Shown here: piece by piece, positions 50,893-59,990 of the stretch | How the letters are laid out: each line of letters begins with the position of its first letter | How positions within the stretch are numbered: the stretch's first letter is position 1 | Assembly: GCA_963720785.1 (NCBI GenBank) | Contig: CAVRGQ010000008.1 | Coordinates: 62,001-126,000 of the forward strand | Reading direction: 5' to 3' | Source of the DNA: CAVRGQ01 sp963720785 | GTDB lineage: Bacteria; Actinomycetota; Acidimicrobiia; IMCC26256; DASPTH01 | DNA: 64,000 bases | Made by a program: the position numbers and the translations under genes | Notes under the pieces: generated by a model | What the model was told of the DNA's origin: nothing | The model's database searches: none | The model's input: only the letters and a program-made list of their open reading frames with translations

Positions 50893-53800
50893 ATGTCCTT
50901 CGACCCGGTGTCCCCCTCGCTCGACCTGGTCGCGCTCGAGGAAACGGTCCTCTCGCGCTGGGAGACCGACGACGTGTTCCACGAGAGCCTGCGCCGCCGT
51001 GCGAACGCACCCGAGTGGGTGTTCTACGAGGGCCCGCCCACCGCGAACGGCCGTCCCGGCATCCACCACGTGTGGGCCCGCCTGTTCAAGGACATCTACC
51101 CCCGCTTCCACACCATGAGCGGCAAGCACGTCGCCCGCAAGGGCGGCTGGGACTGCCACGGGCTCCCGGTGGAGGTCGAGGTCGAGAAGGAGCTGGGCTT
51201 CACCGGCAAGCACGAGATCGAGGCCTTCGGCATCGGCGAGTTCAACCGTCTGTGCCGCGAGTCGGTGCACCGCTACGTCGGCGACTTCGAGGCGCTGACC
51301 CGCCGCATCGGCATGTGGCTCGACACCGACGACGCCTACTGGACGCTCGACAACTCGTTCATCGAGACGGTGTGGTGGCTGTTCCGCCAGATCTGGGACC
51401 GCGGCGACATCTACGAGGGACACAAGGTCGTCCCCTACTGCGGGCGCTGTGGCACCGCGTTGTCGAGCCACGAGCTCGGCCAGCCCGGCGCGTACCGCGA
51501 CGTCACCGAGGCGTCGGTCTACGTGCGCTTCCCGGTGGTCGACGCCGACTTCGACCTCCTCGTGTGGACCACGACGCCGTGGACACTTGTGTCCAACGTC
51601 GGCGCCGCCGTCGGCCCCGACGTCGAATACGTGCGGGTGCGGACGCCCTCGTCGTTCGGGCACGGAGCCGCCGACGGGAAACGCGACCTCGTGATGGGCG
51701 CGGCGCGCGTCGCCGACGTGCTCGGCGAGGACGCCGAGATCGTGGGCCCGGTCGCGGCCGCCGACCTCGTCGGCCGGCACTACGAGCGCCCCTTCGACGT
51801 CTTGCCGATGGACACCGAAGGACCGAACGCCGGCGCGCGCATCGTGGCCGCCGACTTCGTCACCGTCGACGACGGTTCGGGCATCGTGCACCTCGCGCCC
51901 GCGTTCGGCGAGATCGACCGCGAGGTCGGCGAAGCCGAGGGGCTGCCGCTGCTCAACCCGGTCGGCCCGGCCGCGTCGTTCGTCGACACGCCCGAGTTCA
52001 CCACGCCGTGGGCGGGCACCTTCGTGAAGGACGCCGACCCGGCGATCATCGACGCACTCGCCGCGGCCGGGAAGCTGGAGAAGGTCGTCGACTACACCCA
52101 CTCCTACCCGCACTGCTGGCGCTGCAGCACGCCGCTCATCTACTGGGCCAAGCCCACGTGGTTCGCCCGCACCTCCGCGCACCGCGACGAGATGCTGCGC
52201 GAGAACGAGCAGATCGGCTGGCACCCCGAGCACATCAAGCACGGCCGCTTCGGCGACTGGCTGGAGAACAACGTCGACTGGGCGTTGTCACGCGACCGGT
52301 TCTGGGGCACGCCGCTGCCGGTGTGGCGCTGCTCGGAGTGCGGCGCCGACACCTGCATGGGATCGGTCGCCGAACTGTCCGCACTCTCCCACCGCGACCT
52401 CTCCGAGCTCGACCTCCACCGCCCCGCGGTCGACGACATCCTCCTCGACTGCGGCGCGTGCGGCCGCGAAGCCACCGCACGCCGCGTCGAACCCGTGCTC
52501 GACGCCTGGTTCGACTCCGGCTCGATGCCCGCCGCGCAACTGCACTACCCGTTCTCCGGCGAGGGCGAGTTCGAGCGCCGCTTCCCCGCCGACTTCATCT
52601 GCGAGGCGATCGACCAGACCCGCGGCTGGTTCTACTCGCTGCTCGCGGTCAACACGCTGGTGTTCGACCGCTCGCCTTACAAGAACGTCGTGTGCCTCGC
52701 GCTGGTCGTCGACAAGGACGGCCAGAAGATGTCGAAGTCGAAGGGCAACGTCATCGATCCGTGGTCGGTGCTCGACACCGCGGCGCCGACGCGCTGCGCT
52801 GGAACTTCTTCTCGGCGGGTTCACCGTGGACGCCGCGCCGAGTGTCGGTGGAGGCGATCGACGAATCGGCCCGCTTCCTCGTCACGCTGTGGAACACGTA
52901 CTCGTTCTTCGTCACCTACGCGAACCTCGACGGCTGGACGCCTGCGTCGACGCCCGGCCGCGACGCGGCACCGTCCACCCATGTGCTCGACCGTTGGGTG
53001 CGCTCGCGGCTGCACGCGACGATCGCCGCGGTCACGGATTCCCTCGAGTCGTTCGACACGTTACGCGGCGCGCAGGCCCTCGACGGGTTCGTCGACGACC
53101 TCAGCAACTGGTACGTCCGCCGCTCGCGGGTCGCGCTTCTGGAACGCTTCCGGTGACGGCGCGCGCGACGACGCCGCCCACGCCACGCTGCACGAGTGCC
53201 TCTCCACGCTCGCGCTGCTGCTCGCGCCGTTCTGCCCGTTCGTCGCCGACGAGCTGCACCGCAACCTCGCCGGCTCCGACGAGTCGGTGCACCTTTCCGA
53301 CTGGCCGGTCGCCGACGCGGCCGCGCGCGACGAGGCGCTCGAGGTGGAGATGGCCCGGGCCCGCCAGGTGGTGTCGCTCGGCCTGGCCGCGCGCATGGAG
53401 GCGAAGCTCAAGGTGCGCCGCCCGCTGCGCAAGGCGTTCGTGCTCGTGCCCGAGGCGACCTCGCCGTTCGGCCACGGAGGCCGGGCGTTCTCGGGCGAGG
53501 TCGCGGCCGAGGTCGCCGACGCGCTCAACGTGAAACAGCTCGAGGCGGTCACCGACCTCGAAGGCCTCCTCGACTACTCGGTGGTGCCCAACTTCCGCAC
53601 CCTCGGCCCCCGCCTCGGCAAGGCGCTGCCGCAGGTGAAGGACACGCTCGCGAAGGCCGACGGCGCCGCGGTGCGCCGCGCGTTCGACGCCGACGGCTTC
53701 TTCGAACTCGTGCTCGCCGACGGCACCACCGTGCGCCTCGGCCCCGACGACGTCGACGTACGCGCCGCGTCGCACGAGGAGCTCGCGCTCGCGCAGGAGG

Positions 53801-54099
53801 CCGGCTACACGGTCGCGCTCGACACCACCGCCGACGACGAGCTGCTCGCCGAGGGCGCGGCGCGCGACGTGATCCGTCTGATCAACGAGCAGCGCAAGAC
53901 CCTCGGCTTCGAGATCGCCGATCGCATCACCGTGCGCATCGCGGCGAGCGGCCGGCTCGGGGCCGCGATCCACCTGCACCGCGACCGCATCGCGGCCGAC
54001 GTGCTCGCGGTGAGCTTCGAGCTGCTCGACGAGCTCCCCGGTGCCCCCGAGCTCGACGTCGACGGCGAGCCCCTCGGCCTCGACATCGCCAAGGCCTGA
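50893..54099 (+). CDS. ileS: Isoleucyl-tRNA synthetase (two compensating frameshifts)
   Basis: About 1068 residues. The HIGH region is RPGIHHVWARLFKDI, with FYEGPPTANG before it; the editing domain has LLVWTTTPWTLVSNVGA; KMSKSKGNVIDPWSVLDT is the KMSKS loop, followed by the anticodon domain and a C-terminal region (LLAPFCPFVADELH, AFVLVPEA). Between about 52788 and 53145 the protein continues in another frame (GADALRWNFFSAG ... SRVALLERF), so two opposite one-base shifts flank that segment. It is the only long plus-strand gene in this half; leaderless start at ATG 50893. Confidence 0.93.
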   Translation: MSFDPVSPSLDLVALEETVLSRWETDDVFHESLRRRANAPEWVFYEGPPTANGRPGIHHVWARLFKDIYPRFHTMSGKHVARKGGWDCHGLPVEVEVEKELGFTGKHEIEAFGIGEFNRLCRESVHRYVGDFEALTRRIGMWLDTDDAYWTLDNSFIETVWWLFRQIWDRGDIYEGHKVVPYCGRCGTALSSHELGQPGAYRDVTEASVYVRFPVVDADFDLLVWTTTPWTLVSNVGAAVGPDVEYVRVRTPSSFGHGAADGKRDLVMGAARVADVLGEDAEIVGPVAAADLVGRHYERPFDVLPMDTEGPNAGARIVAADFVTVDDGSGIVHLAPAFGEIDREVGEAEGLPLLNPVGPAASFVDTPEFTTPWAGTFVKDADPAIIDALAAAGKLEKVVDYTHSYPHCWRCSTPLIYWAKPTWFARTSAHRDEMLRENEQIGWHPEHIKHGRFGDWLENNVDWALSRDRFWGTPLPVWRCSECGADTCMGSVAELSALSHRDLSELDLHRPAVDDILLDCGACGREATARRVEPVLDAWFDSGSMPAAQLHYPFSGEGEFERRFPADFICEAIDQTRGWFYSLLAVNTLVFDRSPYKNVVCLALVVDKDGQKMSKSKGNVIDPWSVLDTAAPTRCAGTSSRRVHRGRRAECRWRRSTNRPASSSRCGTRTRSSSPTRTSTAGRLRRRPAATRHRPPMCSTVGCARGCTRRSPRSRIPSSRSTRYAARRPSTGSSTTSATGTSAARGSRFWNASGDGARDDAAHATLHECLSTLALLLAPFCPFVADELHRNLAGSDESVHLSDWPVADAAARDEALEVEMARARQVVSLGLAARMEAKLKVRRPLRKAFVLVPEATSPFGHGGRAFSGEVAAEVADALNVKQLEAVTDLEGLLDYSVVPNFRTLGPRLGKALPQVKDTLAKADGAAVRRAFDADGFFELVLADGTTVRLGPDDVDVRAASHEELALAQEAGYTVALDTTADDELLAEGAARDVIRLINEQRKTLGFEIADRITVRIAASGRLGAAIHLHRDRIAADVLAVSFELLDELPGAPELDVDGEPLGLDIAKA

Positions 54100-54115
54100 A
54101 CCAGCCCCGGAATTG

Positions 54116-54143
54116 CGTCGGGCGCCCCGCAGGACGCCCAACG
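54116..54143. terminator. Hairpin between convergent ileS and divIVA
   Basis: CGTCGGGCG (54116-54124) pairs with CGCCCAACG (54135-54143), 8 of 9 positions, 10-base loop, in the 69-bp convergent gap. Confidence 0.4.
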
Positions 54144-54168
54144 AGTGGAACCGGTGACGGACGGGTGA

Positions 54169-55257
54169 TTACCGCCGGCGGCGGAAGCCGCGGCGACGGT
54201 CCTCGTCGCTGGTGGCCTCCCCGTCGAAGAAGTCGCCCTGCACGTTGTCGTCGGTGGGCCCGAGCGGCACGTCGTCGCGGACGGCCTCCCGGAGCGACGC
54301 GAAGAACTGGTCGTCGGAGAGCGAGTCGGTGTCGACCGAGTTCGCCTCCATCGGCGTGTCCGACGCGAACGGCTCGTGGTACGCGGTGTCACGCTCCCAC
54401 GGCGCGGGCGCGTCGAGGGCGGCCTCGGCTTGGCTGTCGTCGGCGAGCCAGCTGGCCGGCGCCTGACCGGTCTGCCCGGCCGGGGCGGCGGGCGGCCACT
54501 CGGCCGGCGGCGCGGCGGCGACGGGCGCGGCAGCGGGCGCGGGCGCCGGTGCCGGAGCGGGCTCGGACGCGACCGCAGTGGTGGGGTTCGGGTCCCAGCT
54601 CGGTGCGGGCGTCGGCGCGGGCTCGACCGGAGGCGCAGTCGGCGGAGCAGCCGTCGGAGGGCTGACCGGGATCTCCACCTCGTGAAGCTCGGGCCGCACG
54701 GCGGGCGAGGCGATCGGACCACCCGTCGTGAGGGCGGTGAGGTCGGCCTCGAGCGTCTCGCGGATCTTGTCGCGGTAGCTCGCCGAGTATGCGTCGAGTG
54801 CGTCGGCGTCGCCACGGAGCAGCTCGCGCCGGGCGGAGAGCTCCTGGATCTCGGCCTCGAGCCGACGGCGCTCGCCCTCGGCGATGCGGCGGGCGGTGGC
54901 CTCGGCGTCACCGACGAGCGCCTGGGCCTTGGCCTCGGCCTCGTCGACGATCTGCTTGGCGCGGGCCTGGGCTTCCGCGACCGCGTCGTCGGCCGCGCGC
55001 TGGGCGAGCAGCAGCGTGCGCTGCAGCATCTCGGCGTCGTCGCGGCTCGACGGGAGCGGGACCGGCTCGGGCGCCACCGCCACGGCCGCCGCGGCTGCGG
55101 CGATCGGCGGGTGGGCCTGGGCCTCCTGCACCTGCACCATGAGGTGCTCGATGGTGACCGCGGCGCGCTCGAGGAGGTCGTCGACCTCGTCGCGGTCGTA
55201 ACCGCGCCACGCGTCCTTGATCTCGCTGCCGCGCAATTCCTGGGGCGTCACATCCAT
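54169..55257 (-). CDS. DivIVA domain protein (Wag31-like)
   Basis: 362 residues. The N-terminus (TPQELRGSEIKDAWRGYDRD, EVDDLLERAAVTIEHLM) is the DivIVA signature; a long coiled coil follows (LAQRAADDAVAEAQARAKQI, EGERRRLEAEIQELSARREL), then a Pro/Ala-rich disordered C-terminus ending in basic RRRGFRRRR. DivIVA proteins mark poles and septa and steer cell-wall growth. ATG 55257 lies 6 bases after TACGAT, so it is leaderless. It is the last gene of the division cluster before ileS. Confidence 0.88.
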   Translation of the reverse strand: MDVTPQELRGSEIKDAWRGYDRDEVDDLLERAAVTIEHLMVQVQEAQAHPPIAAAAAAVAVAPEPVPLPSSRDDAEMLQRTLLLAQRAADDAVAEAQARAKQIVDEAEAKAQALVGDAEATARRIAEGERRRLEAEIQELSARRELLRGDADALDAYSASYRDKIRETLEADLTALTTGGPIASPAVRPELHEVEIPVSPPTAAPPTAPPVEPAPTPAPSWDPNPTTAVASEPAPAPAPAPAAAPVAAAPPAEWPPAAPAGQTGQAPASWLADDSQAEAALDAPAPWERDTAYHEPFASDTPMEANSVDTDSLSDDQFFASLREAVRDDVPLGPTDDNVQGDFFDGEATSDEDRRRGFRRRR

Positions 55258-55263
55258 CGGGGC

Positions 55264-55269
55264 ATCGTA
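55264..55269 (-). promoter_or_regulatory. -10 element of divIVA, leaderless position
   Basis: TACGAT on the minus strand, 6 bases before ATG 55257. Confidence 0.5.
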
Positions 55270-55363
55270 GCCCGGGACGCGTTCGGGCTCCGGTTGTGGC
55301 CCACTCCGGTTGTGGTCCGGCGGTACGGCCTGGCGGTACGGCCCGGCGGTGCGGCCCCGGCGC

Positions 55364-55600
55364 CTAGAGCGAGTTGTAGACCAGGACGAGCACGAAGAAC
55401 ACGATCATGAACGAGAGGTCGAACATCCCGGCGGGCGGGATGACCCGGCGCACGGGGCGCAGGACCGGCTCGGTCAGGTCGAACAGGATCCGGTTGATCC
55501 CCTCCAGCGGCGACCCCGGGCGCACCGGGAACCACGAGAGCACGGCGCGCGCGCCGAGGATCACGAGGTAGATCAGGAGGAGGGTCTTGATGATCTGCAC
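55364..55600 (-). CDS. yggT: YggT family membrane protein
   Basis: 78 residues with two membrane helices (TLLLIYLVILGARAVLSWFP and MFDLSFMIVFFVLVLVYNSL) joined by the conserved LTEPVLRPVRRVIPP. YggT stands next to sepF in many Gram-positive bacteria; its function is unknown, perhaps osmotic or division-related. GTG start at 55600; no strong ribosome binding site is visible. 26 bases after sepF. Confidence 0.87.
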   Translation of the reverse strand: MQIIKTLLLIYLVILGARAVLSWFPVRPGSPLEGINRILFDLTEPVLRPVRRVIPPAGMFDLSFMIVFFVLVLVYNSL

Positions 55601-55626
55601 GGGGAGGGGTGCGGAGACGCGGCCGG

Positions 55627-56247
55627 TCAGGCCTGGTAGAGGCCGCGGGCCTGGAGGCGGTCCTTCTCTTCCTGCGAGACCTCCACGTTGGTGGGGGTCA
55701 CGAGGAACACCTGGTCGGCCACCCGCTGCATGGAGGCGGCGACGGCGTAGGCGAGCCCGCTCGAGAAGTCGATGAGGCGACGCTGCAGCTCCCGCGGGAG
55801 GCCCTGCAGGTTGAGGATGACGGGCTGGTTCGCCTTGAGGCGGTCGCCCACCTCCTGCGCGTCGTTGAAGCTCTGCGGTTCGACGACGTGCACCCGGGCC
55901 GCGGTGGTGGGGCCGATGGTGCGCACGACGCTCGGGCGGGGCGTGGACATGCCGGTGGGCTCCTCACGCCCCGACGGCCGGGGGGCCGGGTCGGGCGCGT
56001 TGTACTCGGGCGGCACGTCGCGGGTGGCCCGCACGGTGCCGCTGGTCCCGGGCTCGCGCGGCAGCGGGGTGGGCGCCGGGGGCGCGTCGTAGTCCTCGCG
56101 TGCCCGAGGCGCCCTGGGCGCGCGGGGGTCCGGCTGGTCCTCGGCGTGGTCGTAGTCGCCGTACGACTCGTACTCACCGCCGTAGTCGAGATCGTCGTCG
56201 TCCTGGAGTCCCAGGTAGACCATCGTTCGACGCCACATCGATGCCAT
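55627..56247 (-). CDS. sepF: Cell division protein SepF
   Basis: 206 residues. An N-terminal amphipathic membrane-binding helix (MWRRTMVYLGLQDDDDLD), a disordered acidic/Pro-rich linker of ~90 residues, and the SepF domain (ARVHVVEPQSFNDAQEVGDR, LKANQPVILNLQGLPRELQR, VADQVFLVTPTNVEVS). SepF ties FtsZ to the membrane where FtsA is missing, as in Actinobacteria. ATG 56247 follows AGGAGG at 9 bases. The FtsZ tail it would bind (DVPEFLR) is encoded nearby. Confidence 0.93.
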   Translation of the reverse strand: MASMWRRTMVYLGLQDDDDLDYGGEYESYGDYDHAEDQPDPRAPRAPRAREDYDAPPAPTPLPREPGTSGTVRATRDVPPEYNAPDPAPRPSGREEPTGMSTPRPSVVRTIGPTTAARVHVVEPQSFNDAQEVGDRLKANQPVILNLQGLPRELQRRLIDFSSGLAYAVAASMQRVADQVFLVTPTNVEVSQEEKDRLQARGLYQA

Positions 56248-56387
56248 GGTGGGCAGCCTCCTCGCGGCGTCAGCCTACCGTCGGGCGGCCGTCGGTGACG
56301 TCACACCGCGGTCGAAATTGCCCAGCTCGTCCGGTGATCCTCGACGTTCACCCTCAGCGGGGGCTTCAGGGAGGGTCGACCGAGCCT

Positions 56388-57020
56388 TCAGGCGCGGGCG
56401 CCGAGCAGCGCCCGACCGACCCTCACGAGGGTGGCGCCCTCCTCGACCGCCACCTCGTAGTCCTCGGTCATGCCCATCGACAGCTCGGCCAACCCGAGGC
56501 CTCCGGCCAGCTCCCGCAGCCGGGCGAACCAGCGCCGGGGCTCGCCGTCGTGGGGCGGCACGGCCATCAGGCCGGCGACGTCGAGGCCCGCGACCGCCAG
56601 CGCCTCCACCAGCGGGGCGACGGCAGCCGGGAGGCAACCACCCTTCTGCGGCTCCTCCCCCAGGTTCACCTGCACCAGCACCCGGGCCCCGGGCGCCCGG
56701 TGGGCGATCTCGAGCCCGAGCTCCTCACGGTCGACCGACTGCCAGCACGTGACCCACGGCGCCAGCGCCCGCACCTTGTTGCGCTGCAGCTGACCCAGGA
56801 AGTGCCAGCGCGCGCCGGCAACCCCCGTTTTCGCCAACAGCTCCTGCGCACGGTTCTCCCCCACGTCGGGCACCCCGGCCGCGATCACCTCGGCGACGCG
56901 AGCGACGTCGACCGTCTTGGTGGCCGCGACCAGCGTGACCGACGCGGGATCACGCCCGGCCCGCGCCGCGGCCGCGGCGATGCGGTCGCGCACCTCCGTC
57001 ACCCGCTCCGCGACGGTCAC
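56388..57020 (-). CDS. yggS: PLP homeostasis protein YggS
   Basis: 210 residues. The PLP-binding Lys is in LVAATKTVDVARVAEVI, with VGENRAQELLAK, WHFLGQLQRNKVRA and LSMGMTEDYEVAVEEGATLV completing the barrel. YggS binds PLP without known catalysis and keeps free PLP low. The GTG start at 57020 overlaps the pgeF stop (GTGA). The 140 bp after it to sepF hold no gene. Confidence 0.93.
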   Translation of the reverse strand: MTVAERVTEVRDRIAAAAARAGRDPASVTLVAATKTVDVARVAEVIAAGVPDVGENRAQELLAKTGVAGARWHFLGQLQRNKVRALAPWVTCWQSVDREELGLEIAHRAPGARVLVQVNLGEEPQKGGCLPAAVAPLVEALAVAGLDVAGLMAVPPHDGEPRRWFARLRELAGGLGLAELSMGMTEDYEVAVEEGATLVRVGRALLGARA

Positions 57021-57780
57021 GGGGTGCGCACCACCACGACAGCCTGGCGACCGCTCACGCCGTCACGCCGATGCGAGAAGTGGTCGAGCGACTCGGAGGT
57101 GCACACGTCGACGTCGGCCCACTCCGCGACCCCGGCCTCGCGCAGCGCGATGTGCACGGCCGCCGGCACGTCGAGCGACGGCGTGCCCCAGTCGGTGCGC
57201 GACGCGACGGTGGGTCCGAAACGTTCGACCATCGGCACGAGCGCGTCCTCGCCGAACTCGTAGCGGCCGGCGTGGATGCACGGGCCGAGCACGGCGTGCA
57301 CCGGGCCGTCGTGCAGCGCGCGCAGCGCGTCGACCCCGGCCGCGACGACGCCCGCGAGCAGCCCCTGCCACCCGGCGTGCACCACGCCGACCGCGCGGGC
57401 GCTGCCGTCGTGCCCGTCGAGCGCGACCAGCGCGATGGGCGCACAGTCGGCCGTCATCACGACGAGCGGCAGACCGACCGCGTCCGTCACCGCGGCGTCG
57501 GCCTCGGGAACGTCGTACGGGACCTCGTGGACGGTCACGACCTCGGTGCCGTGCACCTGGCGGAGCCACACCCACGACTCGGGATCGTCGGGCACCGTAT
57601 CGATCGAGCCGGCGAGCGCCCGCGCCGAACGCGACGCGATTGGCCGTGACGCACGCGGGCTCGTCACCCACGTGGTCGCCCAGGTTCAGCCGGTCGTACG
57701 GCGGGTGCGAGACCCCGCCGGCCGGATCGAGCCGCCGGTCGGTGAAGACGATGCGCGCCCCGGGGAGCGTGCGCTCGATC
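57017..57780 (-). CDS. pgeF: Peptidoglycan editing factor PgeF (YfiH), one frameshift
   Basis: About 254 residues. LIERTLPGARIVFTDRRLD, then after an extra G near 57625 AGSIDTVPDDPESWVWLRQ and VHGTEVV; the metal ligands are in MTADCAPIALVA, VGVVHAGWQGLLAGVVAAG and GPCIHAGRYEFG. PgeF removes wrongly incorporated L-Ser from peptidoglycan precursors in E. coli. The shift looks like a sequence error. The start is unclear: the frame begins right at the ftsZ stop with no ATG or GTG in reach, so a CTG start or another error is possible. Confidence 0.83.
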
Positions 57781-58873
57781 AGCGCAGGAACTCGGGGACG
57801 TCGAAGTCCCCGTCGCCGTCGCCCTCGTCGCCGCCGGACCCGATGGAGAAGTCGATGCCGGAGTCGAGGTCGTCGTCGTCGAGGCCGAGCGAGGTGAGAC
57901 CGCGCGACGGGCGCTTCTCGCCCTCGTAGCGGTCGAAGCCCGCGGCGATGACGGTGATGCGGACCTCGTCGCCGAGACTGTCGTCGATCACCGCACCGAA
58001 GATGATGTTGGCGTCGGGGTGCGCGGCCTTCGACACGATCTCGGCCGCCTCGTTGACCTCGAACAGGCCGAGGTCGGACGGTCCCGACACGTTGAGCAGC
58101 ATCCCGCGTGCGCCCTCGACGCTGGCTTCGAGCATCGGGCTCGAGATCGCGGCCCGCGCGGCGTTGACGGCGCGGCCGTCGCCCGAGGCGTAGCCGATGC
58201 CCATCAGCGCGCTGCCGGCGTTGCTCATGATCATGCGCACGTCGGCGAAGTCGGTGTTGATGAGACCCGGCGTGGTGATGAGGTCGGTGATGCCCTGCAC
58301 ACCCTGGAGCAGGACCTCGTCGCACGTCTTGAACGCGTTGAGCATCGACGTGCGCTCGTCGGCCACCGACAGCAGGCGGTCGTTCGGGATGACGATGAGC
58401 GTGTCGACCTTCTCGCGCATCTTCTGGATGCCGTTCTCGGCCTGCACGCCGCGACGGCGACCCTCGAAGCTGAACGGCCGCGTGGTGATGCCGATGGTGA
58501 GCGCGCCGGCGGCCTTGGCCACCTCGGCCACCACCGGGCCGCCACCGGTGCCGGTGCCGCCACCCTCGCCGAGGGTGATGAACACCATGTCGGCGCCCTT
58601 GAGCACCTCTTCGATCTCGTCGCGGTGGTCCTCCGCCGCCTGGCGGCCGATCTCCGGGTCGGAGCCGGCGCCGAGGCCGCGGGTGATCTGGCGGCCGATG
58701 TCGAGCTTCACGTCGGCATCGCTCATGAGCAGCGACTGGGCGTCGGTGTTCACCGCGATGAACTCCACGCCCTTCAGGCCGGCGTCGATCATGCGGTTGA
58801 CGGCATTGCAGCCGCCGCCGCCCACGCCGATGACCTTGATGACGGCCAGGTAGTTCTGCGGCTCGCCCAGCAT
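57779..58873 (-). CDS. ftsZ: Cell division protein FtsZ
   Basis: 364 residues, intact. The nucleotide-binding loops are AVIKVIGVGGGGCNAVNRMI, GLGAGSDPEIGRQAAED and GEGGGTGTGGGPVVAEVAK; the T7 loop is PGLINTDFADVRMIMSN. A short linker ends in FDVPEFLR, the tail that binds SepF. ATG 58873 follows AAGGAA; other in-frame GTG/ATG codons upstream lack homology. The 316-base gap to ftsQ carries a palindrome and a promoter-like pair. Confidence 0.97.
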   Translation of the reverse strand: MLGEPQNYLAVIKVIGVGGGGCNAVNRMIDAGLKGVEFIAVNTDAQSLLMSDADVKLDIGRQITRGLGAGSDPEIGRQAAEDHRDEIEEVLKGADMVFITLGEGGGTGTGGGPVVAEVAKAAGALTIGITTRPFSFEGRRRGVQAENGIQKMREKVDTLIVIPNDRLLSVADERTSMLNAFKTCDEVLLQGVQGITDLITTPGLINTDFADVRMIMSNAGSALMGIGYASGDGRAVNAARAAISSPMLEASVEGARGMLLNVSGPSDLGLFEVNEAAEIVSKAAHPDANIIFGAVIDDSLGDEVRITVIAAGFDRYEGEKRPSRGLTSLGLDDDDLDSGIDFSIGSGGDEGDGDGDFDVPEFLR

Positions 58874-59189
58874 GCACACGTTCCTTCTGTCGACCCGGGC
58901 ACCACCGCCCGGCTGGGACACACTTTCCAGATTCTGGGATTTCGGGATTCTGGTTCGAGCAACCGGTGGGGCCCCAGGGGCCCCGAATCCTCATTGTGAC
59001 TGGTGTTGCGCCGTTCCCGGCGGATATCCGGGCTGATTTCTCCCGCTGTTCCCCGGGTTTTCCAACCCTCGACCTCGACTGCAGGTCTAGGGTTATGTAA
59101 AGCTGTACTTCTGGTCAAGACTGTACCCCCGCTGTCGGGGATGGTCAACCATGCCCGTACCGGCCCGGCCCGCCGTCTCCGCACGCATC
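58874..59189 (-). other. ftsQ-ftsZ intergenic region
   Basis: 316 bp without a gene. It includes a promoter-like pair (TTGACC at 59113-59118, TAACCC at 59090-59095, minus strand) and the palindrome at 59066-59092. The rest is a leader of about 200 bases with no recognised riboswitch or RNA gene. Confidence 0.5.
59066..59092. promoter_or_regulatory. Palindromic operator-like site upstream of ftsZ
   Basis: CCCTCGACCT (59066-59075) and AGGTCTAGGG (59083-59092) are inverted repeats with 9 of 10 pairs and a 7-base spacer. It covers the expected transcription start of the TTGACC/TAACCC promoter, so a bound regulator would control ftsZ. Confidence 0.5.
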
Positions 59190-59990
59190 TCAGCCCGCCA
59201 CCGGGTTGGTGGGAACGCTGACGTCCACGTACTGCACCGGCTGGTCCCCCATCTCCCCGAGGACCGCCACCGCCGCCGCGACCTTGGCCCGGAGCTGGGT
59301 GGCCTCGCCGAGGCGCACCTCGGTGCCGTTGGCCAGCTGCATCGTGAGATTCCCGTCGGCCACGGTGACCGACTTCGTGCCGCCTGCGGCGATCGGGTTC
59401 AGCACCCCTGCGGCCCGGGCGGGCCCGGCGGGGGCCACGGTGCCCCCGACCGCGGGCACCGTGGTGAGCCCGAGCAGCTGCGGGAGCCCGGCCGGCGGGG
59501 CATCGACCACTTCGAGCACGCGGCCGGTGCCGTCGACCACCACCTTGCCGGTGGGTCCCTCCGCCCAGGCGGCCGGGGTGCGCTCGGTCACGGTGATGCG
59601 CACCGTGTCGGGCCACTCCTTCACGACCTTCGCGCTCCGCACGTAGGGCACCGCCTGGAGGCCGGCGACCGCGTCGTCGGTGTTGAGCCAGAGGAGGGCG
59701 TCGCCCTTCCCCACGCCCGCGGCCTGCTCGAGCTGCCCGACCTGCGTGCGCTGTGCGCCGCGCACCGTGACCGTGTCGACGTCGAGGAAGGGCGAGATGC
59801 TCACGCCGTACGCCACGAGCGCCAGCGCGGCGACGACGCCGACGGCCACCAGCCACCGCACCGGCCAGTGGTGTACGACCCGCGCCTCCATGACCTCGTT
59901 CGGCGTGACGTCGTTGGGCCTCCCCCCACCACCGCGGGTGCGGCGGGGCGGGGGCGGCGGTGCGGACCCGCTCCCGCTCCCGCTGCTCAC
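59190..59990 (-). CDS. ftsQ: Cell division protein FtsQ
   Basis: 266 residues. A cytoplasmic Pro/Arg-rich start, one membrane helix (WLVAVGVVAALALVAYGV), the POTRA domain (ISPFLDVDTVTVRGAQRTQV, QAVPYVRSAKVVKEWPDTV), and the beta domain (VVDGTGRVLEVVDAPPAGLP, VQYVDVSVPTNP). FtsQ recruits the septal synthase. GTG 59990 overlaps the murB stop (GTGA). Intact. Confidence 0.93.
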   Translation of the reverse strand: MSSGSGSGSAPPPPPRRTRGGGGRPNDVTPNEVMEARVVHHWPVRWLVAVGVVAALALVAYGVSISPFLDVDTVTVRGAQRTQVGQLEQAAGVGKGDALLWLNTDDAVAGLQAVPYVRSAKVVKEWPDTVRITVTERTPAAWAEGPTGKVVVDGTGRVLEVVDAPPAGLPQLLGLTTVPAVGGTVAPAGPARAAGVLNPIAAGGTKSVTVADGNLTMQLANGTEVRLGEATQLRAKVAAAVAVLGEMGDQPVQYVDVSVPTNPVAG

